NCBI GenBank assembly: GCA_045641605.1
Contig: JAZUHG010000012.1
Location: 1 to 61,885 of the forward strand
Reading direction: 5' to 3'
From: Equivita sp045641605
GTDB lineage: Bacteria > Actinomycetota > Coriobacteriia > Coriobacteriales > Eggerthellaceae
DNA length: 61,885 nt
In this document: positions 10,288 to 19,770 of the stretch, piece after piece
Layout of the letters: the number at the start of each line of letters is the position of its first letter
Position numbering within the stretch: position 1 is the stretch's first letter
Notes under the pieces: model-generated
What the model was told of the DNA's origin: nothing
Seen by the model: the letters and a program-made list of their open reading frames with translations, nothing else
The model's database searches: none
Made by a program: the position numbers and the translations under genes

Positions 10288-11526
10288 TTATTTAATATTG
10301 GTTTTTTCGAAATAATAGTTTTCGAAGTTTTTATGCTGGATATTATAGTAGCGTCTCATGTAGAAATAACGTTTTAGACTGTTATCCTTTTTATAATAAA
10401 GAGTCTTTATTGACTTTCCTTGAGATATTAATTTCAAGCATTCATTTTTCAGAGACTTCTTAGAGACATACTTCTTTATGGTTTTTTTAGGAATGTTCAT
10501 CCATAAGGCAACCTTCTTGTTAAACAGAGGCTTATACTTTTTCTTATAAATAACATCATCAATAAGAATTTTCATCATATTAAGACCTGAACTATATACA
10601 AAAAAACTACTTCTACCTAAGCGAGGGTTAAGCTCGAAGGCGAGGTAGCGCCCTGTCTTTTTGTCGTACTTAAAATCAATGTTAGAAAAACCAATATATC
10701 CAATCTCTTTAAGGAATTTAGAGACTTTTTTATATAAGGCTTCATCTGAGCGAGTGATTATTGCAGCATAATTTCCCAAAGTTTTGGGGGCATACTCTTC
10801 AATTACAGGCTGTCCTAAGCAAGAAGCCATAACTTTATGTTGATTATTGCTGTAAGAATTTACAACTCTACCAGCATCATCCCCGCCTTCGATAAATTCT
10901 TGAATTATCAACATACCTTTATAGTTTGACTTATTCATCGATTTCATAACTTTAAGATAATCTTCCTTGTTTGAAAAGAAGAACACCTTCTTTTTACCTT
11001 CAAATTCTGCGTGAAGGTATTCGTAAGCGTTAGAATTTTCTGGTTTTACAACAATTGGAAAATTAAATGGCAAATTTTCAACAGCTTTAAGCCTGTCGTT
11101 TGGTTTTGCAACATAAGTTTTTGGATAATCCAAACCATGTTTCTCACAAAGCTTATAAAATTCATCTTTTTTATAGAGATTTTTAAGCAGATCTTTAGAA
11201 ATAAACTTATTCGCGATAAGACCGTCAAATTTTTCGTAATTGTCTACCAAAAGATCAGTGTAATAATCAGCACAAGGAACAACAAGAACTTTTTTGAAGT
11301 CCTTATGTAAATTTTCAAGTTCATTTTTAAGAGTTTTTACAAAAACATTTGGCTTGTCGAAATTGTCAGTTGCAATTAAAGTCGAAATTTTAGTAAAATA
11401 AGTAGGGATTAACCTGCGCGAACACATAAGAATAGGTTTAATCCCATATTCTTCAAAAATCAATCGCGAATTACCGTAGGCGTTTTCGTCGCTACCTAAA
11501 ATTATTACTGTAAAATCTTTTTTCAC
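10288..11526 (-). CDS. ATP-grasp carboxylate-amine ligase, probable peptidoglycan amino-acid ligase
   Basis: A 412-residue ATP-grasp protein. The N-terminal pre-ATP-grasp domain (about 1-115) begins FTVIILGSDENAYGNSRLI. The ATP-grasp core has FPIVVKPENSNAYEY (lysine of the phosphate-binding lobe), LIIQEFIEGGDD, and a metal-binding end FSNIDFKYDKKTGRYLAFEL then NPRLGRSSFFVYSSG. This layout matches D-aspartate-ligase-type enzymes (Aslfm family) that add an amino acid to a peptidoglycan side chain. The C-terminus (about 340-412) is very Lys/Tyr rich. The start is GTG with AGAGGT upstream, overlapping the end of asnB by nothing and following it by 2 nt. The murE-asnB context supports a wall role; substrate specificity is inference. 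Confidence 0.75.
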   Translation of the reverse strand: MKKDFTVIILGSDENAYGNSRLIFEEYGIKPILMCSRRLIPTYFTKISTLIATDNFDKPNVFVKTLKNELENLHKDFKKVLVVPCADYYTDLLVDNYEKFDGLIANKFISKDLLKNLYKKDEFYKLCEKHGLDYPKTYVAKPNDRLKAVENLPFNFPIVVKPENSNAYEYLHAEFEGKKKVFFFSNKEDYLKVMKSMNKSNYKGMLIIQEFIEGGDDAGRVVNSYSNNQHKVMASCLGQPVIEEYAPKTLGNYAAIITRSDEALYKKVSKFLKEIGYIGFSNIDFKYDKKTGRYLAFELNPRLGRSSFFVYSSGLNMMKILIDDVIYKKKYKPLFNKKVALWMNIPKKTIKKYVSKKSLKNECLKLISQGKSIKTLYYKKDNSLKRYFYMRRYYNIQHKNFENYYFEKTNIK

Positions 11527-11528
11527 AA

Positions 11529-13367
11529 CTACCTCTTAATAAAATATTGTTCATATCATAGCAAAAATGCATAAACGGTGTAAATTACACGAGCATTATT
11601 TGCTGTGCCTTCGATGTGTTGATCCAACATATCATTTAGCAATCTTGTATCAAAAAATTCGCTTGCTCATTTTTGTGAAAATGTCTCGCGAAGCTTGGAT
11701 GCAAATTTTTCTTCTTTAATTCATTCCCTAAAAGGCACCATAAACCCAGCTTTTTTACGATGCGCCCATTCTTTTGGAATATTTTTAAACGCAGCCTCTC
11801 TAAATGCACGCTTTGTGTTTCGCCCCACAACACGCTCATTTTTAGTAAGAGTTTTTGCAACAGACCAAACTTCTTTATCCAAAAATGGAACACGAAGTTC
11901 AAGCGAATGCGCCATCGTCATTCTGTCAGCCTTAAGCAAAATGTCATATGGCAATCATAAATTAAAATCCAAATACATTTTCTTGGTTAAGGTATCACAA
12001 CCCTTTACTTCATCATAAATTGGTTGAACAATGTCTCGCTTGGTTAATTTACTCTTATATTTATCCTTTGTAATTTTGTCAGCAAGATCATCATCCATAA
12101 TATAAGCCTGTCCAATAAATGTTTCTTCAACGGGTTTTGCATTAGCGGTAAAGAACTGTCGAATGCGAGCGTTGGGTACTTTAGAAAAAACACTACCGAA
12201 GCCACGGCGCAAAGCCATTGGTAATTTATTGTACAACGTTGAAGCCTTGCCTTCGATATACAAGTCATAACCAGCGAAAAACTCATCGGCGCCTTCGCCA
12301 CTAAGAACAACCTTAACATCCTTTGCTGCAGTTTGGGATAAGAAGAAAAGTGGAACCGCAGAAAGGTTTGCATGAGGTTCGTCTGAATAATATTGGACAT
12401 CTGGCAAAGCATCAAAGAACTCTTCTGGAGTAATTTCTCTTTTCTTATTATTAATCTTTAAAATATCGCAAAGATCCGCGGCTAAATTTGTTTCGTCAAA
12501 GCCTTCAATCTTAAATCCAACAGAATAAGTTTTGTCAGGCTTAGCAACAGAAGCAATATAGCTTGAATCTACACCGCCAGACAAAAATGAGCCAACTTCA
12601 ACATCTGCAATTTGGTGATATTTAACAGAAGAGTGAACAATGTCATCGATAAGCTTAACGGTCTCATTGTAATTTCTTTTTTCTGGTTTAAATTCTGGTT
12701 TAAAATATTTTTTTTGGGTCATTTTCCCATTTTTATAAGTCCAATAAGTACCTGGTTCAAGCCTATAAACATCTTTAATTATTGTTTCTTTGGTTGGTGT
12801 GTACTGAAATTCAAGATACATCTTTAAGGCATCTTTATTTATAGCTTTTTTAAACATAGGGTGATGCAAAAATGACTTCATTTCGGAACCGAAGATGAAA
12901 TCGCCACCCATTTCTGTGTAATAGAAAGGCTTAATTCCAAAATGGTCACGAGCACCATACAAAGAATTTTCTTTTGAGTCATATATTACAAACGAAAACA
13001 TCCCGCGCAACATTTCAGCAGTTTTTTCGCCGTAATATTCATAGGTGTGAAGCACCGCTTCGGTATCTGATTTAGTTTTGAACTTAACATTATGCTTTTT
13101 TTCAAGCATTTCGCGAAGTTCCATAAAATTATAAACTTCACCATTCATCATAATGGTGTATCTATTGTCCGAAGAATGCTGAGGTTGGTCACCATTCATT
13201 AAATCAATAATACTTAAGCGTCGAAATCCCAAAGCTACATTGTTGTTAATGAATTTTCCGTCAGTATCGGGACCACGATGCACAATTGATTTACTCATTT
13301 CTGATAAAACTTTATCTTTGTTGTAAGCAACATTATTATTTGAGAAAAACCCTACATAACCACACAT
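11529..13367 (-). CDS. asnB: Asparagine synthase family amidotransferase (AsnB/AsnH-like)
   Basis: A 612-residue glutamine-hydrolysing amidotransferase. It starts MCGYVGFF, with Cys2 as the class II glutaminase nucleophile, followed by SIVHRGPDTDG and FRRLSIIDL. The synthetase domain has the PP-loop SFLSGGVDSSYIAS, VVLSGEGADEFFAGYDLY, and DILLKADRMTMAHSLELRVP. At least four in-frame TGAs are Trp: FNLWLPYDI, FREWIKEE, SQKWASEF, FLLWYEQ. The first is a conserved aromatic position in AsnB. Free asparagine synthesis is possible, but the setting between murE and an ATP-grasp ligase suggests it amidates a peptidoglycan carboxylate, as AsnH does for cross-bridge D-Asp or LtsA does for diaminopimelate. 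It starts 1 nt after the murE stop. Confidence 0.9.
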
Positions 13368-13368
13368 T

Positions 13369-14880
13369 TTACTTACCTACACTTTTGTCATATTCGGATA
13401 TATATTTCTCGGCGATGGATAAATCACTTTCGCAATCTTCATAATTATCTCCACGTTTAAGGCGAGTCTCTTCACCCTTGCCCGTCAAAGCTATAACAGT
13501 ATCTATGTCTGACAAATCAAAAATCGCATGCTTGATTGCAACATCCCTGTCTTCGATAACTTCATAGTTTTCGATCTCAATATTATTAACTATATCTTTT
13601 GAGATTGATTCAAATGGCTCAGGGCCAGAATCCTCCTCAACAATTATCAAACTATCCGCATATTTTGAAGCTACTCTTGGAAGGTCTTCACGCCTGTCCT
13701 TTGCCTTAAGCCCGGGGCATCCAAAAATACCAACAATCTTATGCATTGGATATTCCTTTTTAAGAGATTGATACAATGCCTCGAAGCTCATTTCGTTATG
13801 AGCATAATCCACAATGATAGATATTTTATTATCGGCACTTGTTACAACCTTCATGCGTCCTGGAACGCTTGCTTGTGCCAAGCCTTCGGAGATAAATTTT
13901 TCAGGAATGTTCAAACAAAGTGAAATAGCTATTGCTGCCAGGGCATTCTCGACATTAAAAATACCAGGCATACCAATTGTCATGTCAGTTTCGAAGTCCT
14001 TCGTCTTAACATGAAAGTCTATATGAGAGCCTTGCGGTTTAACATCGCTGCAATAAACATCGTCTGTCTTATTAAAACCATAAGTTACAAGATCACATTT
14101 ATCCTTTGCGTAAGCCAAAATCTCATCAAACCTATCGCTTCCGCTATAAATACAAGCAAATTTGGATTGATCAAAGATTTTCAACTTGCTAATGAAATAA
14201 TCTTCAACATTGGGATGCTCGATACTACTAATATGGTCCTCGCCAAAATTCGTAAAACATCCAACTTCGTAATTAATACCGAAGACACGGTCATACTTTA
14301 AAGCTTGACTGGAAACTTCCATAATCAAATGGCTAATCCCAGACTTCTTCGCATTGTAAAAATGATGGAGAAGCTCAATTGGCTCTGGAGTTGTTAAGTG
14401 ACTCTCAAATTTTTCAATACCATCATAGGTGTCTATCGAAGATATAATTGCGCAATCCTTTTTTCCTTCACTTTTCAAATACCTATTTAATATGCCTTGA
14501 AGGATATAAGTAATGCTGCTCTTACCCTTCGTGCCTGTAATTCCAATATTAGTAAGAGCAGTAGCAGGATTATTAAAATGAAGAATTGCTAAATGTTGAA
14601 TTGCTTTACGAACATCATTTACAAGTATGCAATTTTCAAGACCATCAATCTTTTTTTCAAAAATATATGCCACGGCTCCCTTTTTGAAAGCTTCTTTTGC
14701 ATATTCATCCTTAAAATTAGCACCTTTACAAATAAAAATTGAAGTTCCATGCAAATTTCTATTGTCATAAGACAAACAATCAACATTCAGATCAAGAACA
14801 TCTTGAGGGATTTTTGCATCAATTAAGATTCCGAGTTCATGCAACTTATCTATGTATGTTTTAACTACGTTTTTGTGCAT
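13369..14880 (-). CDS. murE: UDP-N-acetylmuramyl-tripeptide synthetase (MurE-like)
   Basis: A 503-residue Mur ligase. The N-terminal UDP-MurNAc-binding domain ends near residue 105; the ATP loop is NIGITGTKGKSSITYIL; the central domain has LTTPEPIELL and LIMEVSSQALKYDRV, typical of MurE; the C-terminal domain has IFGCPGLKAKDRREDLPRVA and ALTGKGEETRL. MurE adds the third residue, diaminopimelate or lysine, to UDP-MurNAc-dipeptide. The DNPR motif of diaminopimelate enzymes is replaced here by EEDSGPEPF, so Lys, Orn or another residue is possible. No TGA occurs in it. It begins a run murE-asnB-ATP-grasp and is preceded by a 30-bp gap. Its existence shows the UGA-recoded host makes peptidoglycan. 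Confidence 0.88.
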   Translation of the reverse strand: MHKNVVKTYIDKLHELGILIDAKIPQDVLDLNVDCLSYDNRNLHGTSIFICKGANFKDEYAKEAFKKGAVAYIFEKKIDGLENCILVNDVRKAIQHLAILHFNNPATALTNIGITGTKGKSSITYILQGILNRYLKSEGKKDCAIISSIDTYDGIEKFESHLTTPEPIELLHHFYNAKKSGISHLIMEVSSQALKYDRVFGINYEVGCFTNFGEDHISSIEHPNVEDYFISKLKIFDQSKFACIYSGSDRFDEILAYAKDKCDLVTYGFNKTDDVYCSDVKPQGSHIDFHVKTKDFETDMTIGMPGIFNVENALAAIAISLCLNIPEKFISEGLAQASVPGRMKVVTSADNKISIIVDYAHNEMSFEALYQSLKKEYPMHKIVGIFGCPGLKAKDRREDLPRVASKYADSLIIVEEDSGPEPFESISKDIVNNIEIENYEVIEDRDVAIKHAIFDLSDIDTVIALTGKGEETRLKRGDNYEDCESDLSIAEKYISEYDKSVGK

Positions 14881-14910
14881 TTCAGGTGATTTATTATACC
14901 ATATAGGAAG

Positions 14911-15876
14911 CTATAAATCCCAATCAGGAATAAAGCTCTCGAGGCTTGCGTCGCCTTTTTGCCAATAATAATCTTCAATGCCAAGACTATCTGCAAAATT
15001 TAGGAGTTCTTCATATTCTTCAGTGCTAGTTTTGCCAGTCAAACTTGGATATTTCATCGCAATAGTGCTTTCCTTACCAATAACAGGCGTATATTGGCTC
15101 ATCAACGAATACTTCACATTATTTTCAAACTCGCTAAACAAAATCTCCAAGACTTCTTTTGAATTATCTAACAAGCCTGGCAAAAGTAAATGACGAACCA
15201 CCACGCCTTCGGTCATTCGAAGATTTTCATTAAAATTATCAAACTTTGCTTTTTCATGAAAGCTAATCATCGCATCCAAAGCATCCAAACAAGTCTCTAC
15301 ATAATTAGAAACTTTATTTCCACTAAGCTCGGTTGCAAGATTATCGTTAGCGTATTTGAAATCTGTTAATCAAACATCAACTGTGTCATTTAGGGCGTAA
15401 ACACTTGCAAGACTTTCATACCCAGAAGTGTTCCAAACAATTGGAAGCTCCAAACCCTTTTCGCGCGCAGCTCTAACAGCAGAAATAATGTGGCTTCGGT
15501 AGTGAGTGCCAGTAACAAAATTGATATTCATAGCACCTTTTTTTTGCAAATCTAGCATTAAATCTACCAAAGTATTTAGGTCTGTCTCTTTTCCAACATT
15601 TTGCTGCGCAGAAATTTTGTAGTTTTGGCAATAAACACATTTCAAATTGCAATTAGAAAAGAAGATTGTTCCGCTTCCAGGGCCTTGATCTCTTTTAGGC
15701 CCACCAAAAATTCCGCTAATTGGTGGTTCTTCTCAATAATGCAGCGAAGCTCTGGCAACATAAAGCTTATCGTTTGCTCCACAAAGGCCAGTTTTACCCG
15801 AAGCTCTATTGGCACCACAACTTAGCGGACACCAATCACAACTGTCTGGAAGTAAATTTTGTCAGGAATTAGACAT
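14911..15876 (-). CDS. Radical SAM protein (PflX / COG1313-like)
   Basis: A 321-residue radical SAM protein. The N-terminal zone is cysteine-rich (CDWCPLSCGANRASGKTGLC), then HYWEEPPISG, GSGTIFFSNCNLK and CVYCQNYKIS. NCNLKCVYC is the CxxxCxxC site for the [4Fe-4S] cluster and S-adenosylmethionine. The sequence resembles the PflX-type proteins related to pyruvate-formate-lyase activase, whose target is not known. Several Trp are TGA (SWQNL, HYWEE, VWLTDFK). The ATG overlaps the nadE stop as TAATG, so it is co-translated with NAD synthetase. The C-terminus runs to FIPDWDL. Function beyond radical SAM chemistry cannot be assigned. Confidence 0.85.
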
Positions 15877-16757
15877 TATAATTTTGCACAAGGTGGCTCG
15901 TAATGCCTTTTATGCTCACTTTTCTTAACTTTTGATAAAACAGTTTGGACATCAACTTCGTTATATCCAAGAAATACAATGTCTTGAGCCTTTTTGTTAT
16001 TGTCAACATATTCATGCAAGATTGCATCAAGAGTTGCATAGTCAACGCCAAGGCTAGCTTCGTCGGTTTGGTTTTCTGTGAGTTCGGCACTTGGTGCCTT
16101 CGCAATAATATTGGCGGGAATTACATCTTCGTTATTTTCAAACATACGCTTCTCTTGCAAATTTTTTGCAATACACATCTTAAAAACATCACATTTATAT
16201 ACATCACCAATTGGAGCAAAGCCTCCAGCCATATCTCCATAGAGCGTCGAATAGCCAGTATAAACCTCACTTTTATTAGCTGTATTTAGCATCAACCAAT
16301 TGTATTCGTTAGAAATTGCCATTATATTTATCATACGAAGACGTGCTTGAATGTTTTGCGAAGTAAGGTCACTAACATCCTCGCCAGATTCCCTTAAATT
16401 ATTAACAACAGCTTCATAAGATGAATTAATGAAAATAGTTTTTGTATCTATACCTAAATTTTCGGATAGCTTCTTCGCATCATTTAGAGATTCTTGCGAA
16501 GAATATGGGCCAGGCAACAATATGCCATGAACATGTTCTTTACCGAAGGCATCCACTGCAATTTTTGCAACTAATGCGGAATCGATCCCGCCAGATAGCC
16601 CAATTACAACGTCACCAAAACCACTGTCGCCAACAAATTGTTTTGTTTGTTCTACACAGGCATTATATTTGCGCAAAATATCATTTGGCTCTTTGCCAGT
16701 AAAGCATTCTTCTTCAAATTTTGTAAGTTGTTCTCTTAATGGAATAATCTTTGGCAT
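15876..16757 (-). CDS. nadE: NAD+ synthetase, ammonia-dependent type
   Basis: A 293-residue NAD synthetase containing only the synthetase domain. It has the PP-loop VVIGLSGGIDSALVAKIA, the ARLRMINIM segment, LNTANKSEVYTGYSTLYGDM with the deamido-NAD contact region, IIAKAPSAEL, and a terminal SEHKRHYEPP. There is no glutaminase (nitrilase) domain, so ammonia would be the nitrogen source. It makes NAD from nicotinate adenine dinucleotide and so sits downstream of PncB (29357-30814) in the salvage route. It is followed by the radical SAM gene through TAATG and preceded within 8 nt by the HypA-like gene. No TGA interrupts it. Confidence 0.93.
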   Translation of the reverse strand: MPKIIPLREQLTKFEEECFTGKEPNDILRKYNACVEQTKQFVGDSGFGDVVIGLSGGIDSALVAKIAVDAFGKEHVHGILLPGPYSSQESLNDAKKLSENLGIDTKTIFINSSYEAVVNNLRESGEDVSDLTSQNIQARLRMINIMAISNEYNWLMLNTANKSEVYTGYSTLYGDMAGGFAPIGDVYKCDVFKMCIAKNLQEKRMFENNEDVIPANIIAKAPSAELTENQTDEASLGVDYATLDAILHEYVDNNKKAQDIVFLGYNEVDVQTVLSKVKKSEHKRHYEPPCAKL

Positions 16758-16765
16758 TTTAACTC

Positions 16766-17026
16766 CTAATCTTTTTCCTCAACTTCAATTTGATCAACAT
16801 AAACGTCGCGGCCTTCGCTAAGTTTAGTATTTATCTTCGCATCCTTACATAAGGCATATTCATCTAATTCTTTTAGCGCATTAAAAGCTTCGGTAAACAT
16901 CTGATCTACAATTGCAGCTTTCTTCCCAACAATTACATCAATCTTCTTAACGCGCAAACAGTCATTTTTCTTGGCGACCTCAATAACAGAATCAAGAACG
17001 CCAGTTGCAATACCAAGTTCATGCAT
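16766..17026 (-). CDS. Short HypA-like protein lacking the zinc finger
   Basis: An 86-residue protein beginning MHELGIATGVLDSVIEVA, the HypA opening in which Met1-His2-Glu3 binds nickel, followed by RVKKIDVIVGKKAAIVDQMF as in the first part of HypA. HypA usually has about 113 residues with two CxxC pairs near residues 70-95; here that zinc-binding part is absent and only two isolated Cys occur. The protein ends in an acidic tail. No hydrogenase or other Hyp gene is visible. It joins tatC by TAATG overlap and is followed by nadE. It could be a remnant or a specialised metal chaperone for a Tat-exported metalloenzyme; the second is speculation. Confidence 0.7.
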   Translation of the reverse strand: MHELGIATGVLDSVIEVAKKNDCLRVKKIDVIVGKKAAIVDQMFTEAFNALKELDEYALCKDAKINTKLSEGRDVYVDQIEVEEKD

Positions 17027-17817
17027 TAGTCGACCTCAGCTTCGCCGATTAGTTCTCTCTCTTCCTCTTTTTCGCGAGCAATTTTCTTCGCAAGAACAAT
17101 TCGAGAGAACAATAAACTAAATTCATATAACAAAACCAGTGCCGCGAACAACAAAAGCATGGTAACTGGGGAAGCATCTGGTGTTATTACTGCACAAAAT
17201 ACTAGCAAAACAACATATACAACACGCCAGGAAGCACGCAATTTTTTGTAAGGAATAATTCCGAACACTACTAAGTAAAAAACTATCAATGGCAATTGGA
17301 AGGCAATTCCAAAACCAATTTCAAATTTAATAATAATGTCGATGTAGGCTGACATTTGCGGAATGATGTCGCCGAGGCCTTGAGATTGGTCAACCAACCA
17401 TTGCAAAGCTGTGTTTAGAATTACACAATAGCAAAACACAACTCCGAAGATAAATAACAAAACTGCTGCAATAAATGTTGGAATAAACCACTTACGTTCT
17501 TTTGGTTTTAGAGCTGGCAAGAAAAATGCAAGCAATTGCCATAAGATCATAGGAGATGCCGCAAACACCGAAGCCCAAAAAGCAATTTTAAACCTTGTTC
17601 CAAATGATTCGAAAGGTGTAAGTGCAAATAATTGCATTCCATTTTCATCTTGAGGCAAAAAATCCTTAATTGGAAGCATCATAAATTGACCAATTGTGGG
17701 AGCTGCCATGTAAAACAAAATCACACAAGCAGCCAAGGTGACAAGAATCCTAACGATTCTCATCCTTAGCTCACCGAAGTGATCCATTAATGGCATTCTT
17801 GCTGGTCCAATAGGCAT
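17026..17817 (-). CDS. tatC: Twin-arginine translocase subunit TatC
   Basis: A 263-residue integral membrane protein with six predicted helices. It has the conserved N-terminal MPLMDHFGELRMRI (His-Phe-Gly-Glu-Leu-Arg), ALTPFESFGTRFKIAFWASV and a C-terminal VFCAVITPDASPVTMLLL. TatC is the receptor of the Tat pathway that binds twin-arginine signal peptides and exports folded proteins. It overlaps tatA as TAATG and is followed by the HypA-like gene in the same way. A likely client, the Tat-signal mutarotase, is encoded at 26890-28176. The C-terminal tail is charged and extends past the last helix. Confidence 0.97.
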   Translation of the reverse strand: MPIGPARMPLMDHFGELRMRIVRILVTLAACVILFYMAAPTIGQFMMLPIKDFLPQDENGMQLFALTPFESFGTRFKIAFWASVFAASPMILWQLLAFFLPALKPKERKWFIPTFIAAVLLFIFGVVFCYCVILNTALQWLVDQSQGLGDIIPQMSAYIDIIIKFEIGFGIAFQLPLIVFYLVVFGIIPYKKLRASWRVVYVVLLVFCAVITPDASPVTMLLLFAALVLLYEFSLLFSRIVLAKKIAREKEEERELIGEAEVD

Positions 17818-18065
17818 TATTTATCGTCTTTCTTCTCAGCAGTTTTAGGCTTTTTCTTAGGAGGGTCCGGTTCATTAGCAACCTTCATAACAGGATCAAC
17901 AATCTCCTCCTGCAAAACTTTGTCCATTTCAGATTTAGCTTTTCTGAATTTTTTTATAGCGAGGCCAGCTACCTTTGTAATTTCGGGAAGTTTCTTTGGA
18001 CCAAAAATTACAAAGATAAAGACGACGATAATAAATAGTTCAAAACCACCTATACCAAACATCAA
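17817..18065 (-). CDS. tatA: Twin-arginine translocase subunit TatA/TatB
   Basis: An 82-residue single-span protein. It has an N-terminal helix (FELFIIVVFIFVIFGPKKLP) with the hallmark FGPKKLPE hinge, then an amphipathic helix and a lysine/proline-rich acidic tail. TatA forms the protein-conducting assembly and TatB aids receptor binding; the length and a single copy here suggest a TatA that may serve both. It precedes tatC through TAATG. No TGA codon occurs. Confidence 0.93.
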   Translation of the reverse strand: MMFGIGGFELFIIVVFIFVIFGPKKLPEITKVAGLAIKKFRKAKSEMDKVLQEEIVDPVMKVANEPDPPKKKPKTAEKKDDK

Positions 18066-18090
18066 TGCCCGCCTTTAAATGATTATAAAA

Positions 18091-18321
18091 TTATTCTTGG
18101 GTTTCTTCTGTAGCAGCTTGTTGGTTCATTTGACTACAAACAGTAAGACCAACTGTAGGAATACCCAAACCTAATACCAAAATTACACAAACAACAATGG
18201 TAAATATTTTTTTTCTACGTTCCCCGCGAGCTTGAGCCTTTTTGGCAGCCTCTTCACTTTTCTTTGCTGCCTCAATTTTGGCTTGCTTTTGCTTCGGAGT
18301 CATAGTTCTTCTTTTACTCAT
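18091..18321 (-). CDS. Small basic membrane protein of unknown function
   Basis: A 76-residue protein with a lysine-rich N-terminal half (MSKRRTMTPKQKQAKIEAAK, probably a helix) and one membrane segment (IFTIVVCVILVLGLGIPTVG, about residues 40-59) followed by a short polar tail with Cys and acidic residues. I do not recognise a family. The topology predicts a cytoplasmic N-terminus. It lies 25 bp before tatA on the same strand and could be part of the Tat/NAD transcript. Composition and clean spacing argue that it is real. Confidence 0.65.
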   Translation of the reverse strand: MSKRRTMTPKQKQAKIEAAKKSEEAAKKAQARGERRKKIFTIVVCVILVLGLGIPTVGLTVCSQMNQQAATEETQE

Positions 18322-18396
18322 GATTAAACCTCAAACTTTCTATTCGCAAAATTGCGGACGACTATAATACCACATAATTGATAGAAAATTAAATTT

Positions 18397-19455
18397 TTAT
18401 GCACCCAGAATAAATCGTTGAATATCTTGATTCATAACTACAACAAACAACAAAAGCAACAAAGCAACACCTACTAAAGAAACTGTTGTTACAACTTTTT
18501 CCGATGCTTGTCTGCGAGTTATTAATTGATATATTTCTATTATAAAACGGCCTCCATCCAGGGGTGGAATTGGGATTAAATTCATGATTGCCAAAGACAT
18601 TGAAATCATAGCCATAAATTCAAGGAAGGCACATACCCCAGCTTCGGCAGCGGATTTTGAAATTACAGCAATACCAATAATAGATGTTGAATTTGAAACT
18701 GTATCGGCCATTGTGGCTGGATTAAACAGCCCAACAACCGCACAAATTACAGCCCAAAGATAATTCACTCCATACATAATTGCTTCTACTGGAGTCATGT
18801 TCATATGCGTTATTTCGCCAGTTGTGTGATTTTGGACATCAAAGCCCACGAAGCTATATAAAATGACGAAGACAACCATTGCAAACAAGATATTTACGAA
18901 AATTCCAGCTAAAAGGATGATAATTCGCTTCCAAAACGGAAGAGACCTATATTGTTGAAAATACTCGTGCTTAAAATACTCATCTTTATTTTCGACCTTA
19001 CGAGCTTCTCCCAACTTATAACCCGAAATATCGGCCGCCAAATAATTTATGTCATTTGCGTCCTTCTTGCCTTTCTCACGAGCTAGACAACCTCATTCAA
19101 CAAGTTCATCCAGGGCGGCCTCGGCTTCGTCGATTGAAATTTTTAAATTGCGAGAAACTTCTGTTATGTTCGCATGACCTTTTGCGTGGACATATTCTAA
19201 TACTTCGGGCAAATGAGGCTTGAGGTTGCCAGCTTCCATGCCACAAACCTTCGCATAACCACCAAGAGGAACACAGGTTACGCCATAACGAGTATCTCCT
19301 CGCTTAAAGCTTAACTTAGGACCAGGTAGGCCAAGCATGAACTCATTAACACGAACTCCAAAAAGACGCGCTGCAATAAAATGCCCTCCTTCATGTATAA
19401 AAACAAGGACACTCAAAACAATCAACAAACACAAAATTGTAATTAAAATATCCAT
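18397..19455 (-). CDS. M50 site-2 membrane metalloprotease with winged-helix insert
   Basis: A 352-residue RseP/SpoIVFB-type intramembrane zinc protease. The first helix carries VFIHEGGHFIAARLFGV with the HExxH zinc site, followed by LPGPKLSFKRGDTRYGVTCVPLGGYAKVCG; the last part has NLIPIPPLDGGRFI with the third zinc ligand Asp. Between them, about residues 80-125, there is no PDZ domain but a helix-turn-helix-like stretch (LPEVLEYVHAKGHANITEVS to ALDELVEWG). The Trp there is TGA-encoded. Such proteases cut membrane-bound anti-sigma factors or signal peptides. The target here is unknown. The gene is separated by 75 bp from the small membrane protein downstream. Confidence 0.9.
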
Positions 19456-19499
19456 CAGCTGCTCAATTCTACCATAATAATTTTATTTAGAAATTATAC

Positions 19500-19528
19500 T
19501 TGACAAGAAATAATTTAATGGTATTGTG
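19500..19528 (+). promoter_or_regulatory. Promoter of the ferredoxin gene
   Basis: TTGACA (19500-19505) and TATTGT (19522-19527) are separated by 16 bp, about 30 bp before the ferredoxin start. It is the best consensus -35/-10 pair in the window. An AAAGGAGA ribosome site follows at 19545-19552. Confidence 0.65.
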
Positions 19529-19556
19529 TGCGCCTGTAATTAAGAAAGGAGACGGT

Positions 19557-19745
19557 ATGCCAAGACCTATTATCAACACAGAAGATTGTACAGCATGTGG
19601 CTCTTGCGTTGAAGTTTGCCCTAATGGTGTACTTGAAATTGAAGACACTGCTGTTTCTGTAGTTAACGAAGACGAATGCATTGCTTGCGAAGCATGCATG
19701 GAAGAATGCCCAATGGGTGCTATTACTAAAATCGAAGAAGATTAA
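19557..19745 (+). CDS. 2[4Fe-4S] ferredoxin
   Basis: A 62-residue bacterial ferredoxin with two clusters: CTACGSCVEVCPNG and CIACEACMEECPMG, each CxxCxxCxxxCP. It starts MPRPIINTEDCTACG; the ATG at 19557 is chosen because AAAGGAGA lies 5 nt upstream and the family begins near this point. It is a low-potential electron carrier in the cytoplasm, suited to pyruvate:ferredoxin oxidoreductase or other anaerobic enzymes. It has its own promoter and terminator, so it is monocistronic. The protein is very acidic, as is typical. Confidence 0.95.
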   Translation: MPRPIINTEDCTACGSCVEVCPNGVLEIEDTAVSVVNEDECIACEACMEECPMGAITKIEED

Positions 19746-19770
19746 TTTTTCACAAAAATATGCGAAAGAG

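Noticed and set aside
10166..10290. Purine riboswitch ahead of xpt
   Set aside because: The upstream sequence is a complete tRNA, and the conserved purine aptamer core is not seen.
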